Shown here: positions 55,548 through 59,198 of the stretch, piece by piece | How the letters are laid out: the number at the start of each line of letters is the position of its first letter | How positions within the stretch are numbered: the stretch's first letter is position 1 | Notes under the pieces: generated by a model | The model's input: the letters and a program-made list of their open reading frames with translations, nothing else | Told to the model about the DNA's origin: nothing | Database searches by the model: none | NCBI GenBank assembly: GCA_037447655.1 | Contig: JBBHKE010001177.1 | Coordinates: 1-59,198, forward strand | Direction of reading: 5' to 3' | DNA from: Zygnema cylindricum | Lineage: Eukaryota; Streptophyta; Zygnematophyceae; Zygnematales; Zygnemataceae | DNA: 59,198 nt | Program-made: the position numbers and the translations under genes

Positions 55548-58500
55548 CAGTGTGTCAGAAAAGGGGAAAGGGAAAGAGACAACCCTCAATCCTATTGCCA
55601 TGACATCGGGAACGGTGGTTGTGAAGACCGTCGAAAACGATACTCAAATGTGGGAACACGTAAACATGGCTGCCAAGAACTTCATTCTAAGGTACCCCAA
55701 TCAAGCATGGGCCACCCCTCACCTTCACATTTACAAGGTCGAGGAGTTGTGGGTGAGTTTGGTGGAGATCTTTAGAGCTGGTATTATTCAGGAGCTCCAG
55801 TTGGCTGAGCAAAAGCTGGTGAGTTACACTTACAAAGGAGGAAAGATGTTAGATTATTGTCTTGATCTTCTTTTTTCAATACGGAGATGGAAAGTGACGG
55901 GTGGACAAGTACAATGAAGATGAAAGTTAACACTCTCATCATAAAGTTACCAGACGAGTACGAAAGCATAGTGTATTGAGTACAGGAAATGATTGACAGT
56001 TCATGGAAGAGTGGAATACAGTGGTGCGGATGATACTTGTGCTGGAAAATACAATGGAGATTAGGAGAGGAGGAAAGAGCATTCAAGCTCTAGCAGCAGG
56101 AGGGGATCGATTGGGGAAGGATCGGAAGAAACCGTACAAAGGGGAAAGAGATCAGTTTGGAGGACCGAGGCCCCCTAAGGGCCTTTGTCATTTTTGCAAA
56201 AAGCCAGGACACTTTATCCCGGATTGTGTCAAGCTGTCAGAGTTGAGGCTACAAGAGAACCGTAGAGGGGGTTCTTCCGGAGGGAAGAAAAAGGCACTTG
56301 TGGTCACAATGGTGACAGGAGAAACCGAGGACGAGGCCTTTGAGTAGGATGAGGTGCTTCTTCTTGACGAGAGTTTGGATGAGAAGGAGATCCCTCGGAG
56401 ACAGATGTGTGCCCTTGGAGCATTTCGGGATGCCCCACAGGAAGGATGGATCATCGACTCAAGTGCATCCATGCATATGTGTCGTGATAAGGACCTCTTC
56501 ACTAAGCTAAAGAAAATCCCTACTGTAGAAATAGAATATGGGGATGAAAGAGTGGTTACTACAGATCTAGTGGGATCAGTAGATTTGAAGGTCTTACTGG
56601 AGGGTAAGACTTCTATACTCAAATTTTCAGATGTACTCTACATTCCTCAACTGAGTAAACATCTTGTCTCTATATCTGTGTTGAAGTTTACTTCATTGCA
56701 GATAAGGGAAGCCACAAAATGTTTAGGCTTAACATGAGTAAATAAAAGAAGAATGCTTACTATGTTGGTGTCCCAAAATTGATGATTTGGCATAAGCGGT
56801 TGGGGCATGTGCATTTTGATAGGTAGTGGGAAATGAAAAAACATGGTGTAGTAGAAGGCATTCAGTTCAGTGATAATGAAATGGTGAATAATTGTAGTGG
56901 TTGTGCCTAAGGTAAAGCTCACAGACTTCCTTTCCCTAAAGCTGCCACATATAGGGGAGAAAAGGTACTAGATTTGATCCACACAGATATCTGGGGACCA
57001 ACAAGGGTACCCTCAGTTGGAGGGAAGAGGTATATGTTGACAATTACTCATGACTGGTCCAGATATTCTAGAGTCTACTTCCTAAAAACGAAGTCTGAAA
57101 TACCAACTGACTTCAAAGAATATAAAGTCTGGAGTGAGAAGTTGCATGGAACCCCCATTAAAAGAATAAGAAGTGAAAACGGGGGAGAAAATACCTCTAA
57201 CCAGTTTGAGGAATACTTGAGAGATGAGGGAGTTCACCACCAAAAAATTGTACCACATAATCTGAAGCAAAATAGAGTAGCTGAGAGGTTAAACCGAACA
57301 CTAGGATATAGATTAAGCGGTATGTTGGCTGACAAGAAAATAGGAAAGAGATTTTGGGCAAAAACCATGAACTGTGCCAACTATATTAAGAATAGAGTCC
57401 TTACCTTAGCAGTCAAAGGCATGACACCTTATGAGAGATCAGTTGGAAGGAAACCGGATATCTCTCACCTTAAAGTATTTGGTCGCCAAGTTTACAGTCT
57501 AGACTCGGATAAGAAAAATTGGAAGCTTGATGCTAAGGGAAAACCAGAATATTTTGTAGGATGTGACGAGGATGTCAAGGGATATAAAGTCTATGACTTA
57601 GCAACGTAAGATATCATTCTGGTCAAACACCTAGTTGTCATGGACGAACGAAAGTCAATTGACCCCTTCAAATATACCATAAAGTTCAGAATCAGGTTTG
57701 AGTCCAAAAATGAGGAGAACTATATTTTTCCCGAAAGGGACATGAGTCAGTAAGTGATTGCAGATTCAGGGAAGATCCAAGAAACAGGAGAGTTATCGAA
57801 TACCTCACATATTCCTATGGACTTCGAGGAGACAAAAGTGGAGGAACCGGACCCGACTTCCATGGATAGGGGAGATGATGAGACAGTAAGGAGAAACCCA
57901 AGACTTCCCTCTATTCCAACCTCAGTGTTTGAGGGAGGAAAAAGGAGCAACAAAAGGATACACAGAAAACAAGCTGCTCGTAAGGCAGCGAAGCTATCTC
58001 ATTCTGATGAGCCTCAGTCATACTTAGAGGCAATGAACAGCCCAGAAAAGGACAGATGGATTAAAGTCATAAATGATGAGATGGCTTACATCATGGAAGC
58101 AAATACGTGGGAGATAGCAGATTGTCCTCCAGACAGAAAAACGTATTGGATGTAAATGGGTATTTAAACTAAAATTGAACCCAGATGGAAAGATATAAGG
58201 TTCGTTTGGTAGCAAAGGGGTTCACCCAAAAGGAGGGGACTGACTATGAGGAGACCTGTCCCTCCAGTTGTTCGGTTCCCATCAGTAAGGATTCTGCTCA
58301 GTCTGGCAGCAACAGAATATTAAGAGTGCTTTTCTTCATGGTGAGTTAGAGGAAGAAATTTTCATGAGGCAACTCGAGGGGTTCGTGGAACAAGGAGAAG
58401 AGAGCAAAGTCTGCAGGCTCATAAAGTCTTTATATGGACTTAAGTAGTCTCCCTGCCAGTGGAATAAGAAACTAGATGAGTTTCTTACTGGTCTGGGATA

Positions 58501-59198
58501 TATCCGTATCAGTTTTGACCATTCTATCTATATGTTTGAAGATGAGGATGGTGTCATTTTTATTGCAATCTATGTGGATGATCTGCTGGTGTTAAGTAAG
58601 TCTTTGGAAAAGATCAATAAGTTGAAGAAAGATCTTAGAAGCAGATTTGACATGAAGGATATAGGGGAGGCAAGATATATTTTGGGAATTCAAATGGAAA
58701 GAGATAAGGGGAAAATGATCATTAGACTCACTCAGAAAGAAGCAATAGGAAATATGCTTGAGAAATTCCAAATGGAAAAAGCTAACAGCTATACCACTCC
58801 CAAGGACTTGAAAAATATAAGTGATGCGAGTATAGAAGGAGGAGTGATAATCTTAGATGATTACACGAGTCTAGAGGAGAGAGGGTTTATGAAGTCTATA
58901 CCTTATAGACAAGTTGTAGGAAGTTTGATCTATTTTATGAATTGTACCAGGCTGGACATAGCGGCAACAGTTGGAGTACTCAGTAGGAGTCTTAATGATC
59001 CTAGGAAGAGAGAGACTGGGAGGCAGCTAAGAGAGTCATGAGATATCTGGTGGGAACCAGAGAGTTATGGTTGCATTTGGGAGGGGAGCACACTGACATC
59101 ACTACTTGGAGTGATGCCAGTTATGGGGACGCACCTATGAGAAGATGTACTTGTGGGTGTGTGTTGTATGTGGGGGAAGGTGCTTGCTGTTGGAGCAG
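55548..59198 (+). pseudogene. D2 gag-pol, rest, running off the window
   Basis: It resumes at SVSEKGKGKET. The knuckle CHFCKKPGHFIPDC is intact (56186-56227). Protease reads DSS for DSG (about 56456). Integrase has WHKRLGHVHFDR followed by a stop, then an open stretch 56974-57609 covering the core, where TDDW has become THDW. The linker (57754-58155) and RT follow, with YVDD intact (about 58571-58582). RNase H begins near 58900 and is cut by the window end. Several stops and shifts are present, including a short loss near 58320 before the RT core. Confidence 0.88.

Larger units (their letters stand above)
40430..59198 (+). mobile_element. Ty1/copia element D2, outer shell of the right nest
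   Basis: The 5' LTR is split (40430-40955 and 49163-49481) by solo LTR F and its own insertions. Gag starts at 49462, is interrupted by B1 at 49697, and resumes at about 55548. Pol continues to RNase H at the window end, so the 3' LTR is outside. AGAAG (40425-40429) is the left flank expected as target duplication. B/D family. Confidence 0.85.

Overview
This is nuclear DNA from a repeat-rich eukaryote. I see no convincing host gene, rRNA or canonical tRNA gene. Most of the window is made of decayed Ty1/copia LTR retrotransposons inserted into one another. The remainder is spacer DNA with short terminal-inverted-repeat (TIR) elements, a 35-bp minisatellite and a 450-N assembly gap. The lineage cannot be fixed from sequence alone. 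Two hints favour a plant or green-alga type genome: the primer-binding sites match the anticodon arm of plant initiator tRNA-Met over 15 nt (tRNA recalled from memory), and the LTRs carry CACGTGGC G-box cores.

Left part (1-26760). Spacer with two TIR elements (445-647 and 753-1518) is followed by a three-level nest. A plus-strand copia element (El1, 5' LTR at about 1530-2542, 3' LTR 25693-26760) was hit in gag by minus-strand El2 (3086-15776, target duplication CTTGC). El2 was hit in integrase by plus-strand El3 (6814-13060, target duplication TGCTT). The 3' half of El1 is a chimera, internal-LTR-internal-LTR, ending in an orphan RNase H tail.

Middle (26761-40429). Spacer is followed by a diverged element (D1, 28808-34355). 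D1 is interrupted by a permuted piece of a different copia family (E, 31590-32860) and ends at a reversed LTR that runs into the N gap. After the gap come the minisatellite, two more TIR elements of the 445-647 family, and a second element of the 753-1518 type (38984-39906).

Right part (40430-59198). A large plus-strand element (D2) runs off the window end. Its 5' LTR contains a reversed solo LTR (F). F itself contains a solo LTR (41059-42105, duplication ACCTT) and the best-preserved element, C (42853-49063, minus strand, duplication GTATA). D2 gag is interrupted by element B1 (49698-55542).

The elements share one plan: LTR, primer site, gag with a CCHC knuckle, DSG protease, HHCC/DDE integrase, YVDD reverse transcriptase, RNase H, polypurine tract and LTR. 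Every gag-pol is broken. The most notable shared feature is that all 17 LTRs of the related A, B/D and C/F groups carry, antisense to the element, a tRNA-like block with an A box, a B box and usually an oligo-T run. This is the layout of a small RNA polymerase III transcription unit. The gag start codon also lies inside the LTR, so the primer-binding site is translated.
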